Assembly: GCA_002785985.1 (NCBI GenBank)
Contig: NHNU01000002.1
Span: 930,001-994,000 of the forward strand
Direction: 5' to 3'
Length of the DNA: 64,000 bases
Source: Microcyclosporella mali
Lineage: Eukaryota > Ascomycota > Dothideomycetes > Mycosphaerellales > Mycosphaerellaceae
Position 1 is the stretch's first letter. Each line of letters begins with the position of its first letter. Positions 20,379 to 30,502 of the stretch are shown in pieces. The position numbers and the translations under genes were made by a program. A model generated the notes under the pieces. It worked only from the letters and a program-made list of their open reading frames with translations, was not told the DNA's origin and ran no database searches.

Positions 20379-21260
20379 ATGTTTCAAAATATCAATTTGA
20401 TCGCCTGCATGGCACTCGTGGCGACTCTGATGCCCGAGTCCAATGCTTCGGCGACTTCGAATTCCGGGATCGTGGAGATCGATCTGATCTTTCCACGCAA
20501 CGAGACCTACGAGCCAGTCGACCTCATGCCAGTGGTTTTCGCCATGCAGGACACCACACTGGCCTCCGCACTAGACTTGCACATCAAGTGGGAGCTATAC
20601 CAACTCGGCAACCCTGGTCTTCCAAACAGTGAGGCTCTGCCTGGCGGCTACTTTGGCGAACTCAGCACAGCAGGTGGAAACCTCAATATCAGCGGACCCA
20701 ATTCGTCCTCTGTCGCGGATCCACATCTGGCGATTGACTACATACCCGTGATCAACAGCTCTCTAGCCAGGACGCCGCCCGAGAAGTTGTGGTATGTCTT
20801 CTGGTACGTATCGACAACAAACTGTTCACAACCCTACGCGAACGGATCCCACCTGTCGAATTTCGGCCACGATCTGTATCAGCAAGATTGGCTCATCTTC
20901 ACAACCAACACCGGAGGCCAGGCGCCTGATCTACAGATGGCCACTGCAGCAGACACGTGTGGCTCAACGCGACATCTCGGCTTTAACGTTACAACGCTGG
21001 TGAACGATCCCATTCTGCCCGGCGATCAAACATCGGCGTGCGCTGTGCTGGGCCCTTCGCCGACCACCGCGAACCCGTGCGCGGTCATGATCGATGCCGC
21101 TGCGGCTTCGAGTGTCTCGGCTGCAGTATCTGCTTCGGCGACTGCCGATGGCTATTACATGAATACGCCTACGGCGACGCCGAAATCAGATGCAAGTGGT
21201 TTTCGCCAAAGAGGTCCAGGGTGGTTGATTCCTGCTCTCATGACTCTCATGCTTCTCTGA
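20379..21260 (+). CDS. Secreted DUF7136-domain protein, probably GPI-anchored
   Basis: Cell-surface protein of 293 residues and unknown biochemical role. The N-terminus is a signal peptide (hydrophobic LIACMALVATLM, likely cleavage after SNA near residue 24). The DUF7136 domain starts with GIVEIDLIFPRNETYEPV and runs to about 230; it has several N-x-S/T sequons and cysteines in TNCSQ, DTCGS, SACAV and NPCAV. A Ser/Ala/Thr-rich spacer then leads to a C-terminal hydrophobic stretch (WLIPALMTLMLL) with no charged tail, as in a GPI-attachment signal. Single exon. It is likely a wall or plasma-membrane surface protein common in plant-associated and saprobic ascomycetes. Confidence 0.85.
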   Translation: MFQNINLIACMALVATLMPESNASATSNSGIVEIDLIFPRNETYEPVDLMPVVFAMQDTTLASALDLHIKWELYQLGNPGLPNSEALPGGYFGELSTAGGNLNISGPNSSSVADPHLAIDYIPVINSSLARTPPEKLWYVFWYVSTTNCSQPYANGSHLSNFGHDLYQQDWLIFTTNTGGQAPDLQMATAADTCGSTRHLGFNVTTLVNDPILPGDQTSACAVLGPSPTTANPCAVMIDAAAASSVSAAVSASATADGYYMNTPTATPKSDASGFRQRGPGWLIPALMTLMLL

Positions 21261-21712
21261 GGAAAATTTATTTCACACTCAGAAATGTCTATTGTCCTCA
21301 AAATGTCTGGGGTAGTGATTGATATGTACCCTTTTCCCTCTCCCTTCTCCTGCTTCTCTTAAGCTGCGTCAACATCGTTTCTCTCCGCAACCAGAATTGC
21401 CCAAGCATATGGGAGACCAATTACATGCATGATGGTGCGCTCTGTCCTGATGTAGTAGCCAATTCTGGAGCACGAAAGAGCGATGGTCGAGACTGTAAGA
21501 TAGAGGGCACGTCTTATCAGAGTTCTTAAGGGTAAGCTATGCTCGCGTGCATGTACGCTCACCAGGTATGACCAACACATAACGCAAAATACAATTAGTT
21601 CTTACACTGGGTTGACCTGATCCAGCCTTCTCCTCCATATCAGCAGAGTCAGCGACTCCGTAAACGCTCGAACGCTTCAAACAACCACCACACAGATCCA
21701 TCAAGTTCTGTT
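21261..21712. other. Convergent intergenic region
   Basis: About 450 bp between the 3' ends of the DUF7136 gene and the ceramide synthase gene. It holds presumably their 3' UTRs; nothing else was seen. Confidence 0.4.
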
Positions 21713-23166
21713 TCACCTCTTTCGCGCCGCTGCTGACCTAGTCTGCACACCTGTGCTCTGCTGAAGAGGCTCCCCGTTTAGTTTGACGGTGGGCGTAGTG
21801 ACTTCTGCCTCGACCATGTCCAGCTCCTCCTCTTCGTCCTCACTCCGCTCGTCCCTCTCTTCGCCCGTGCTTATCAACCGCCAAAGTATCCTCAGGATCA
21901 GCACGAACCAGAATATGTTGACCGCCTGCAGACTAGCGAGTAGTGGTAGGGTGATCGCCTGTGCAAGTCGGCACTTATATTGTTGAGTGTCCCAGTTGAG
22001 CTCGAACGGACCAACAGTTTCGTATTGACCGCCTGGAAGGAGGGTCAGGAGAATGCGAATATTCAAGTAGTGCCGCAGGTATGCCCAAGCGCACATGAAC
22101 ATGACGAAGTAGGGTGCTGTAATCGGAGAGTCGATGTAGTTGAGGATTTTGGAAGTCTACAACAAAGGTCAGCATGAAGCCAAATAGCGTCGACATGCAC
22201 ACATACCGCAAGGAAGAAGTCCGAGACGTCATGAGTAATGTACACAGCGATTCCAATGTAAGTGAAGTGAAAGCGATAGCTCAATCCAATCAACGCCAGA
22301 GTAATGATGTGGTGCAGAACCAGCTCTTTGAAGTCCTTCCTTGGCTTCTCCAGTTGAAGTAACAGCACCAAACCCTGCTGTGCCCAGTATGCAGCCTGTA
22401 GGAGATAGTACCCCTTGAACAGCGCCTCGTGTGATCGATGTGGAAAACCCTCGTACATCCCCGCAGTGTTGAAGTACCATACTGGTGACCTGCTCATGAC
22501 ATACAGCCCAAAGGGCCCAAAGATGCCAAAGTATATCGCGGTGTAGAATTGCTCCATGAATCGCGCCTGTTTGCCCTTGGCTCGGATGCCGAACCATATC
22601 GCGATAGGTCTGATCAAGCGTTGCATGAGGAACTCTCTCGTGAAAGAGAGCACAATCGTGTAGAATGCTACAAAGGCGAAGTCCTTGGGCCCCTTTCCAT
22701 ACTGCGTGACATTTCCCACATGCGCTGGAAGGGTATAGGTCCTCTCATTCAAGGGAGGGTTCGCGTACGACAGGAAGATTGCAGAGTGTAGCGGGTTCTG
22801 CTCCCCCGGGCTGATGAAGTAGGCCCCCAGCAACAGCAGGACGAGTACCAACGGGTTGACCCAGGTATGTTTCAGTGACATGCGCTTCCAGCGATTGAAC
22901 AAGCTTCTGGCCGTCCTTTTTCGCTTCCCATTTTTCATCTGAGTTGGTTTCTGGTTGGTGAAGTGGAGGCTATGGCGCGAAGTGGCGATGGAGACTCCGC
23001 CTGTGTCGCCTCTGGGGTCGCCACCAAGATTGGAGCTCGTTCGTCGAGGTCGCGGTCTGACGAAGGAGGAGGATGAGGAGGAGCTGGAATTGGTGGCATT
23101 CTGGCGGGTTATGCCGGTAAGAGGTACGAGGGGTGGGAAGGCCTCGGTCTTGCCGGAGGAAGCCAT
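21713..23166 (-). CDS. Ceramide synthase, LAG1/LAC1 family (TLC domain)
   Basis: ER membrane acyl-CoA-dependent sphingoid-base N-acyltransferase. Two exons, 23166-22207 and 22156-21713, with a 50-nt intron (GTATGT...GTAG); the product is 467 residues. The splice rebuilds the Lag1 signature HDVSDFFLATSKILNYID; without it the frame runs into a false tail. The cytosolic N-terminus is Ser-rich and basic (about 1-85). The first membrane segment follows at about 100, with a lumenal sequon (GNVTQ), then the TLC domain (about 190-440) with the catalytic HH in LVLHHIITLALIGLSY. The C-terminus is acidic (DEEEELDMVEAE), as in yeast Lag1. I cannot tell which of the usual two fungal paralogues it is. Confidence 0.93.
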
Positions 23167-24151
23167 GTTCGGTGTATGGAAGGAGCGACTCGGCGGTATG
23201 GTGTCTGTTCAAGGAGAGTGTGGAAAGTGCGATGCTGTGGGTTGGGCAGTCGCGACTCGTGTATGATCCTGGGCACTGGGCAGAGCTTCCAGTCAGTGTC
23301 AGCTTCAGGCGAGTCGGTCAGAGGCTGATGTGAGCAACGAGCATCCACTTCCGTCCGCTCTACCAATCTTGCTTCAAGACGCGCACCAGAAATGAGTTCA
23401 AGAGAAGAAGGGCATTGGTGCGACCAGGCGAGGGGAAGGTAGGGAAATCATTCTTCTCCTGCTCTCGTGCTGGCCGTTGCACTTGTGACTTGTGCACAGC
23501 AAGTTAAATTATTTGTGCAATCTATGCACTTTAGTTCTGTGCCTGGCCTGAGACGTGCCGACTTCTTCCCGGTCATCTTCTTACCAACATACCAGAGTTA
23601 CCGTAAACAATACTGCAAGATGAATCGCCAAAAGCGGCGAGCAAGAATTAATGCTGGCGGGTAATAGATCTTTGCAATCACAGAGACACGAGAACGTCGG
23701 AACTCGCATCGACGTGTTTCGACGCGTCACACGAGAAAGTGGCGTACCGAAAGGTCGCTCGAACAACCATGGCATACTCTGCATACGTCAAGATCATAGC
23801 GAAAGCCGTGTCAAGAACCGACTGAAATCCAAGTGCACGCGAGGATATAACAACATAGGATACAATGGTCAATGCCTCACGACGGAGCCTCTTCGGGAAT
23901 GTTTGCCGCTTACGTTTGGCACGGCAATGACTGGCGATCGACGGCGGCGACGGAGTGCCCTGTCGCCTGCCCGACCTCTTCGTCACGACATTGCACCTCG
24001 CCAATTCCACCGGATCTCGTCTCTGCAATTTGACGTATAGATGCCGACATTAACAAGTCTATTGAAAGCGTAAGGACGCAAACACTCTCACTCACCTCTC
24101 ACTATACCTTACGTTCCACTCTGAAGTTCCCCTAACCTACAGTCCGAAGCG
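23167..24151. promoter_or_regulatory. Divergent intergenic region LAG1/lactate dehydrogenase-like gene
   Basis: About 985 bp between two outward-facing starts. No gene seen. A ten-codon upstream frame (ATG at 24041, stop at 24071-24073) lies 78 nt before the dehydrogenase start and could be a uORF if the transcript begins upstream of it. Confidence 0.35.
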
Positions 24152-25654
24152 ATGGCGAAGACATTCACCTACGAGGAAGTCCAACAACATCGCTCGAATG
24201 ACTCTTGCTGGGTTGTACTCTACGGCAATGTCTACGATGTTACTTCCTTCCTTCCTGACCACCCCGGTGGCAGCAAGATCATCCTCCAGCTCGCCGGCAC
24301 AGACGCAACAGAAGAATACGATCCCATACATCCACCCGGCACCCTCGAGGACTCCCTTCCAGCATCCGCCAAATTGGGGTCCTTCGACACCAGCACTCTT
24401 CCTCAGGAGGAAAGGTCACCTGCTCAGGATGCGCGAGTACAAGGGCAGGAGGAGGAAATCATGAGTTTGGATGAATGCCTCAACATAGACGACATCGAAC
24501 AAGTAGCCACACAGAAAATTTCAAGAAAAGCATGGGGATACTACTACTCCGCCGGCGACGATCTCGTGTCTAAGACTCTGAATAACACTATATACCGCTC
24601 CATCCTTCTCCGACCGCGCATCTTCGTCGACTGCACGAATTGCGATACCTCAACCACGCTCCTCGGCAACCGTGTCGATGTCCCCTTCTTCGTCTCCCCG
24701 GCCGCAATGGCACGACTAGGCCATCCAGACGGCGAACACGGCATAGCTCAAGCATGTAGCACTTTCGGTGCTCTTCAAATCATCAGCAATAATGCCAGCA
24801 TGACACCCGAGCAAATAGTCGCGGACGCGAAACCAGACCAAGCCTTCGGTTGGCAACTATACGTCCAGACTGACAGGAAAAAGAGTCAAGACATGCTGAA
24901 AAGGATACATAAACTCCCAGCCATCAAGTTCATCTGCCTGACTCTCGACGCTCCTGTCCCGGGGAAACGAGAACACGACGAGCGGCAGAAGAATGTTGGT
25001 TCCAACCTTCCCGTCCGTAGCGCAGTGATGGACGACTCCTCGTCAGCCTCTAAGACCTCGCCTGAACCCAGCAGTGGAGGCGGCGTAGGCAAATCCCTTT
25101 TTGCTGGCACCGCTCCAGACCTTACCTGGAGAACCACCCTGCCCTGGCTTGCACAACACACAAATCTACCCATCATCCTCAAGGGTCTCCAGACCCACGA
25201 AGACGCTTACATCGCTTCCCTACACGCCCCTCAAATCCGCGGAATCATCCTCTCTAATCACGGCGGTCGAGCTATGGATACTGCCCCCCCAGCCATCCAT
25301 ACCCTCCTGGAAATACGTAAGTATTGTCCTCAGGTCTTCGACACGATAGAAGTGTGGGTGGACGGAGGGATCAAGAGAGGCACCGATGTGGTGAAAGCGT
25401 TGGCGTTAGGTGCGAAAGGTGTTGGCTTGGGCAGAGCCCCACTCTATGGATTGGGCGCTGGTGGGAAAGCTGGAGTGGAGAGAGTATTGGAGATCCTGAA
25501 AGCAGAGACGGAGACGGCGATGAGGCTGTTGGGGGTGGAAAAGGTTGAGGAGCTTGGTTTACGGCATGTCAATGCAAGAGCTGTAGAGAGGGATATCTAT
25601 GACGGATTGGCTGGCCTGGAGGGGCTGCACAGCACGGTAAAGAGCAAGTTGTGA
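24152..25654 (+). CDS. Flavocytochrome b2-like L-lactate / 2-hydroxyacid dehydrogenase
   Basis: Oxidises an L-2-hydroxy acid (lactate in Cyb2) with FMN and passes electrons through a b5-type haem to cytochrome c. One exon, 500 residues. Residues 1-80 are a cytochrome b5 domain with haem ligands His37 (LPDHPGG) and His60 (DPIHPP). The FMN alpha/beta barrel spans about 110-480, with FFVSPAAMARLGHP, Lys344 in ILKG, the catalytic His370 and Arg373 in SNHGGR, and the FMN phosphate site VWVDGGIKRGTDVVKALALGA. The mitochondrial presequence of yeast Cyb2 is absent, since the b5 domain starts at residue 3. It may therefore be cytosolic. Substrate specificity beyond the family is open. Confidence 0.9.
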   Translation: MAKTFTYEEVQQHRSNDSCWVVLYGNVYDVTSFLPDHPGGSKIILQLAGTDATEEYDPIHPPGTLEDSLPASAKLGSFDTSTLPQEERSPAQDARVQGQEEEIMSLDECLNIDDIEQVATQKISRKAWGYYYSAGDDLVSKTLNNTIYRSILLRPRIFVDCTNCDTSTTLLGNRVDVPFFVSPAAMARLGHPDGEHGIAQACSTFGALQIISNNASMTPEQIVADAKPDQAFGWQLYVQTDRKKSQDMLKRIHKLPAIKFICLTLDAPVPGKREHDERQKNVGSNLPVRSAVMDDSSSASKTSPEPSSGGGVGKSLFAGTAPDLTWRTTLPWLAQHTNLPIILKGLQTHEDAYIASLHAPQIRGIILSNHGGRAMDTAPPAIHTLLEIRKYCPQVFDTIEVWVDGGIKRGTDVVKALALGAKGVGLGRAPLYGLGAGGKAGVERVLEILKAETETAMRLLGVEKVEELGLRHVNARAVERDIYDGLAGLEGLHSTVKSKL

Positions 25655-25936
25655 TTCATAGCATATTTGGCAAGTGCTGTGTAGAGAACAAAATGAATCA
25701 ATCTTTGTATCCTAAAAGAGCCTCATGAACGACCAGAGATACTTTCTTATGCGTAGATGCTAGCATGACGTGGTGTATCTCGTCCCGACCGCTCGTGTCT
25801 TCTTCCCTATGTACATCTCAACTACATGCTTCTCGGCCAAAGTTTAACCGGTGTTACCGGTCTGTGATCTATTCGCCCAACATGCATCGACAACACTGCA
25901 AGCTGACCGGCCAACGCTATAGTCTCGCTGGGGGCC

Positions 25937-28165
25937 ATGTCGACCTCGCTGGAGCACCTACATCCGACTGAATCGCCTTCCTCCGCGCGACCTCGGAAGA
26001 GGAAGCGGCCACGCGTTCCCGAAGAACAGCGCCAGCGGTCTTCTGTAGCTTGTTCAAGTTGCAGACGGCTCAAGGAGAAATGCGATGGTAACACGCCTTG
26101 CGGTCGATGCTTGCGAGTAGGGAGACTTTGTGAGAAGGCATCGTCCGAGCCCAGACATGTTTCTGCGAATGGCGTGCGAGACCAGTCTTCCGGGTCAAGG
26201 CCGCAGGAGCAACGAACCAGATATCTGGAGTACATTGCGAGCTACTTCCTTGGAGACATATCTCTCACTGAGGATTACCTGGGTCGGATCGTCCAGAATC
26301 TGCAGAACGGCAATGTGGCGATTACTTCACGGACACAGTCGGAAGACGAAGAAGCTGTCGCCTTGGACGACGAACGCTTCACGGTCAAACCACTGTCCCG
26401 CGACACGGCACATTATTCTGGTGAATTAAGTCATTGGAGCTTCTCTCAGCGTGTACGGAGGCAGGCTGATCAGCGTCTGCAAACCCAACCTTCCATGAAT
26501 CGTGAGGACAACGCTCGCATTCTTGAGTATTGGCGTGCCAGCGAGCTCAAGTCTCGCAATGCGCATTTACAGAGCATGACCAATGCCTTGCCTCCCAAGG
26601 AAGTGGCCTTGTTCTTGGTCCAAGTCTTTTTAAACTATGCACAGACCAATACGTTCTTCGTTGAGAGGACCGAGATTGCGGAGAACGTTGAAAAGCTCTA
26701 TTCTGGGACTGTCTTTCTCAGTGTCGACGACTCGGCCTGGATATGCACGACTATTTCAGTCCTTGCCGTTGCCACACAATTTACTGATATGAGTGAGAGA
26801 GATTCTTCGCAATCGCCAGCAGAGCAAGAGGTCAGCAAGAAGGCGGCGGACGCAGCGGGAATCTCACTCTATCACATGGCAGCAGACCTGGTGCCCGATA
26901 TCGTTGCCATTGCTTCAGTAGAGAGCGTACAAGCGTTTCTTCTACTCGCACATTTCGCTCTACCTCTGGACACGCAGGGATTGACCTACTCCTATCTGGG
27001 GCTGGCCCTAAGAATGGCTATTCAGAACGGCATGCACAGGAGATATACTGGCAACGACCTCGATGCGTCCACAATTGCCTTCAGAAACCGCCTTTGGTGG
27101 ACAGTATACCGGTTGGAGAAGCGAATAAGCATACTTCACGGACGTCCAATATCCATTGCAGCGTCTGATGTCGATGCAGAGTATCCACCAGATGGCCTGC
27201 CGACCCCAAACATGAGCCATACTCGTACGCAATTGGAGAATAACATGACGAAGATTACCGACTGGCTTGGAGACTTCGCATTTGTCATTCACATGCTGCG
27301 GAAGTGCCCGACACGCTTGCGGCAAGCATATCTCGAAAGACTCATGCTGATTCGCCAGAAGTATCTTCATTGGTGGCAGCAGGCTCGTGTACCAGAAGTG
27401 AGCACCGACTTTTCTAGACCTGTCGCACACATCCACCTGGCCCACGATGTTAATTTGATCTTTCTTGGACGTCCGTTCATATTTGGACAGTCGCAAGTGT
27501 CAAGCACGGAGGCTGCGAGCAATAAGCGCCAGAAATTACAGGTCAACACGAAAAGACTGGAGCTCGTCAATGACGCTGTCACATGTGCGGAGCATGTTGT
27601 GCAGACTTGCCGCATCCTCCATGCGAGTGTCGGCTTGGCCAAATCGAGCTATATGGAGTTCAGCTCTTGTCGAGCAGCCGTATTGGTGCTTCTCGCTCAA
27701 AGTCTCAGCGATCCTTCGAGGCAGCTTCGTGAATCATTGAAAGAAGGCATGTCCTATATCAACCACATGGCTTCGGCGAACCAGTCTACACGGTCGGAAG
27801 CTTCTGTTCTCGCTGCCATTGAGTCTCAGCTGAGACTAATAGATGCGAGAACGCAAGTTCCAGCTGCAGGCGACACAGTAGAGACTCATAGCATTGCAAA
27901 TCCCCTTGCGACCTTCCAGACCTGGGCAGCCAAATTTCATGAGACGAGCAAGCCAGATTCGACTACAGCGCCGGCACTTGAAATACCAATGCCCACAGAA
28001 ACTTGGGAATTACAGGATGCCTTCGATGCCTTTGACTGGAGCCCCTTGGATGCAACTATTACCGACGACTCCCCAAACACCAACGAATTTGATGAAGTCG
28101 CATTGCATCACTTTGAAGACGTGTTCAGCATCGCGAATTCAACCCATATCAACAACGACGGCTAG
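25937..28165 (+). CDS. Zn2Cys6 transcription factor with fungal-specific TF domain
   Basis: Nuclear binuclear-cluster regulator of 742 residues, single exon. A basic nuclear-localisation stretch (RPRKRKRPR, 18-26) precedes the cluster C39-x2-C42-x6-C49-x5-C55-x2-C58-x6-C65. The fungal-specific TF (middle homology) region spans about 220-480 and includes SYLGLALRMAIQNGMHRR and NRLWWTVYRLEKRISILHGRP. The C-terminal 60 residues are acidic with aromatic residues (DAFDAFDWSPLD), fitting an activation domain. The target is unknown; an obvious guess is its neighbours, the 2-hydroxyacid dehydrogenase upstream and the convergent amino-acid permease, but sequence alone does not show this. Its stop is only 30 bp from the permease stop. 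Confidence 0.92.
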   Translation: MSTSLEHLHPTESPSSARPRKRKRPRVPEEQRQRSSVACSSCRRLKEKCDGNTPCGRCLRVGRLCEKASSEPRHVSANGVRDQSSGSRPQEQRTRYLEYIASYFLGDISLTEDYLGRIVQNLQNGNVAITSRTQSEDEEAVALDDERFTVKPLSRDTAHYSGELSHWSFSQRVRRQADQRLQTQPSMNREDNARILEYWRASELKSRNAHLQSMTNALPPKEVALFLVQVFLNYAQTNTFFVERTEIAENVEKLYSGTVFLSVDDSAWICTTISVLAVATQFTDMSERDSSQSPAEQEVSKKAADAAGISLYHMAADLVPDIVAIASVESVQAFLLLAHFALPLDTQGLTYSYLGLALRMAIQNGMHRRYTGNDLDASTIAFRNRLWWTVYRLEKRISILHGRPISIAASDVDAEYPPDGLPTPNMSHTRTQLENNMTKITDWLGDFAFVIHMLRKCPTRLRQAYLERLMLIRQKYLHWWQQARVPEVSTDFSRPVAHIHLAHDVNLIFLGRPFIFGQSQVSSTEAASNKRQKLQVNTKRLELVNDAVTCAEHVVQTCRILHASVGLAKSSYMEFSSCRAAVLVLLAQSLSDPSRQLRESLKEGMSYINHMASANQSTRSEASVLAAIESQLRLIDARTQVPAAGDTVETHSIANPLATFQTWAAKFHETSKPDSTTAPALEIPMPTETWELQDAFDAFDWSPLDATITDDSPNTNEFDEVALHHFEDVFSIANSTHINNDG

Positions 28166-28195
28166 GCAGTTTCAGGAAATTCTTACACGGACACA

Positions 28196-30502
28196 TCATC
28201 CGAAGACGAGGTTCTTCGCTTTTTGCCAGGCGTTCCAGCCCTTCTCCATCACTTTCCCCTCTGCCACTTCCGCCGCAAGTCTGTCTTGCTCATCGAATGC
28301 AAATGCTTCGGAAAAGTCAACCTCTTCGGGCTTGACGAGCTTGGTTTTATACCATACCTACACGAGGTCAGTACTGCGTTTCCTAGGAGACATCGTTGGT
28401 GAGCAAACCTTGTAGGCAACGAGGTCGAAGAAGAATAAGGGCGCCCCGAGATAGTTGGCAAAGAATGTCGTTGCACTGCCCTTCTCGCCGAATGGCGCGA
28501 TTGAAAGGTAGAATTCGCAAGCAAGGATGAATACGATAATTACTATGCCGGCACACTGGACCCACGGCGCGAAGGGCGCTTTGAAGGGGAGGCCGTGATA
28601 GTCGATGTTCTGTGCTTTCAGTGCTCTCCTGAAGAAGAGATGGCACACGAAAATTGATCCCCTGCCAATGTCAGCTGCGATTCGTGAAGTTCGACTAGAG
28701 CTATCGCAATCGATTACCATTGGAAGAAGGCAGCAATGGCGACCTGAGAATCGTCTCGTCAGCACTTTCTCAGGTATATTCGCTTGTGGTCATCTCACCA
28801 GACTGGAGAACCAAGAGTACACCTCATATGCAGTCCCATTGCAGTTCAGATAGCAAAGACCGCCGCCAATCCCCACGCTGATGCCAAGCGCAAGCCAAGG
28901 TCGTCCAGCTCTGTCTTTCTGGCCGAATACTGGATGTATGAGTTTGATATCGCTGAGAGACGCCAGACTGCGGCTAGCGATGTACACGCTGGTAATGCCA
29001 CAGCTGATCACGGATAGGAAGATGAAGGCATTGAGGGCGTGAGCGAGCCATTCTTGTTTCGCTCGCTGTGCTGCAATGACGAATGGAGATCCGAGGGTTC
29101 CAGAGGCGCTGACGAGGTTTTCATCGTCGTATGGTACACACATGCCGACCAGCCAGATGTTGAAGACGAAGAAGCTGAACATCCTGCATCGACGACTTTA
29201 GATCCAGCAGTATTGCCAACGGGCGCCAAACTTACCTCCAGAAAATGGGGTATCTGGAAAAGTTATCAGCATAGATCAGATCATGGCCGAATAACGACGT
29301 ACACTGTTGCCTTCACGGTCTTTCTCGGCTCTTTCGCCTCTCCTGCAATGATTGCAATATGCTCTCCTATCGCGACATTAGCACTGAGGACTTACAAATC
29401 TGATCCAGTCTTTCGACGCACCTCCGCCGAAACTGAAGCCAGCTTGGACAAATGCTTTGGCAATGCCCTTGATTCCATTCTTGAAAGCACCCCTTGGGCA
29501 TGATCAGCATCGTCCCAAGGATAGGCTTAGATTCACCTTACGGGTTCTTCCAGTATGTGAAAACCAGAGGTCCACCAGTGGCCGCGATACCCCCGGAAGC
29601 CATAATGAATAGGAAGAATATCATGGCCACTATAGCCAAAATCTTGACCCTTTTAATGGACTCTGCGTCAGCAAATACACCGCTTCGACGGATGACTGTA
29701 CGTACCATGAGAGCCAGTATTCGAGGTAGCCATATACCTTGACTGGAAAGATGTTGCCAACAAACATGATGACTAAAAAAATCGTTATGTACGCTGCAAG
29801 CGGCACCACGTTGGTCTCGGGCCAAAATTGGAGTACAGAGATGGCGGCTGTGATCTCTGCGGGAATGATCATGACCTGGATTCCATCAACATGGCTGTAA
29901 GGTCGCCTGCATGATCAAGCGATGCTCACCCATTCGAACCAGAAATTAATGCCACAGGCGAAGCCGAAGGCCTTGTCCACGTATTCTGCTTCTTGTCGGA
30001 TAAAACCGCCGTGCACTGGTCGATAGGCTGTCATTTCACCTATCTAGTTATACGTCAACCGACGACGACGTGCGATGGGATCTGCTGATCCGACTTACCG
30101 ACATGTACTGAAGCCAAACAACGAAACTGCGAACAGATTAATGAGATGTCGCTCGGATTGTCCGTCTGTTGAACATACGCTACGATAGTGTATGCGACTG
30201 CAATACCACCAGGTCCCGCTAGTACACGTGTCAGTGATGATGCTCGGCCTGCCCCCTTCCGTTCACATACCATATTTCAAAGCGGTCCCTGTGCCCACCC
30301 AAAGGCCAGTCCCTATGCCTGCGCCGAACGTCATCATCATGATCTGTCGCTTAGATAGCTGTCTATGAAATCCAGCATCATCGACGCCAGATGAAATGAT
30401 GGTCGTTTGGCCATCTTGATACGATGGCGCTTTCTCTAGATCTTGTCCGGTAGCTTCTATGACTCCGGTCGTAGGCTTGAATTGCTCTGTTGAAAAAGCC
30501 AT
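28196..30502 (-). CDS. Amino-acid permease, APC superfamily, 13 exons
   Basis: Plasma-membrane amino-acid permease of the YAT type, 561 residues when spliced. Exons (minus): 30502-30271, 30218-30179, 30126-30099, 30043-29930, 29875-29702, 29660-29542, 29492-29422, 29366-29303, 29253-29236, 29183-28799, 28743-28718, 28661-28409, 28357-28196. All twelve introns (41-56 nt) have GT...AG ends and every join keeps frame. It restores GAGIGTGLWVGTGTALKYAG (helix 1), QYMSIGEMTAYRPVHGGF, GGGEHIAIIAGEAKEPRK and the tail VWYKTKLVKPEEVDF. The frame looks broken only if introns are ignored. The exon 5/6 border is the least certain. Exons of 18, 26 and 28 nt are unusually small. It faces the Zn2Cys6 gene tail-to-tail. 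Confidence 0.9.

Noticed and set aside
28196..30502. Amino-acid permease as a multiply broken pseudogene
   Set aside because: Every apparent break is resolved by a GT...AG intron of 41-56 nt, and the 13 exons give an intact 561-residue protein.
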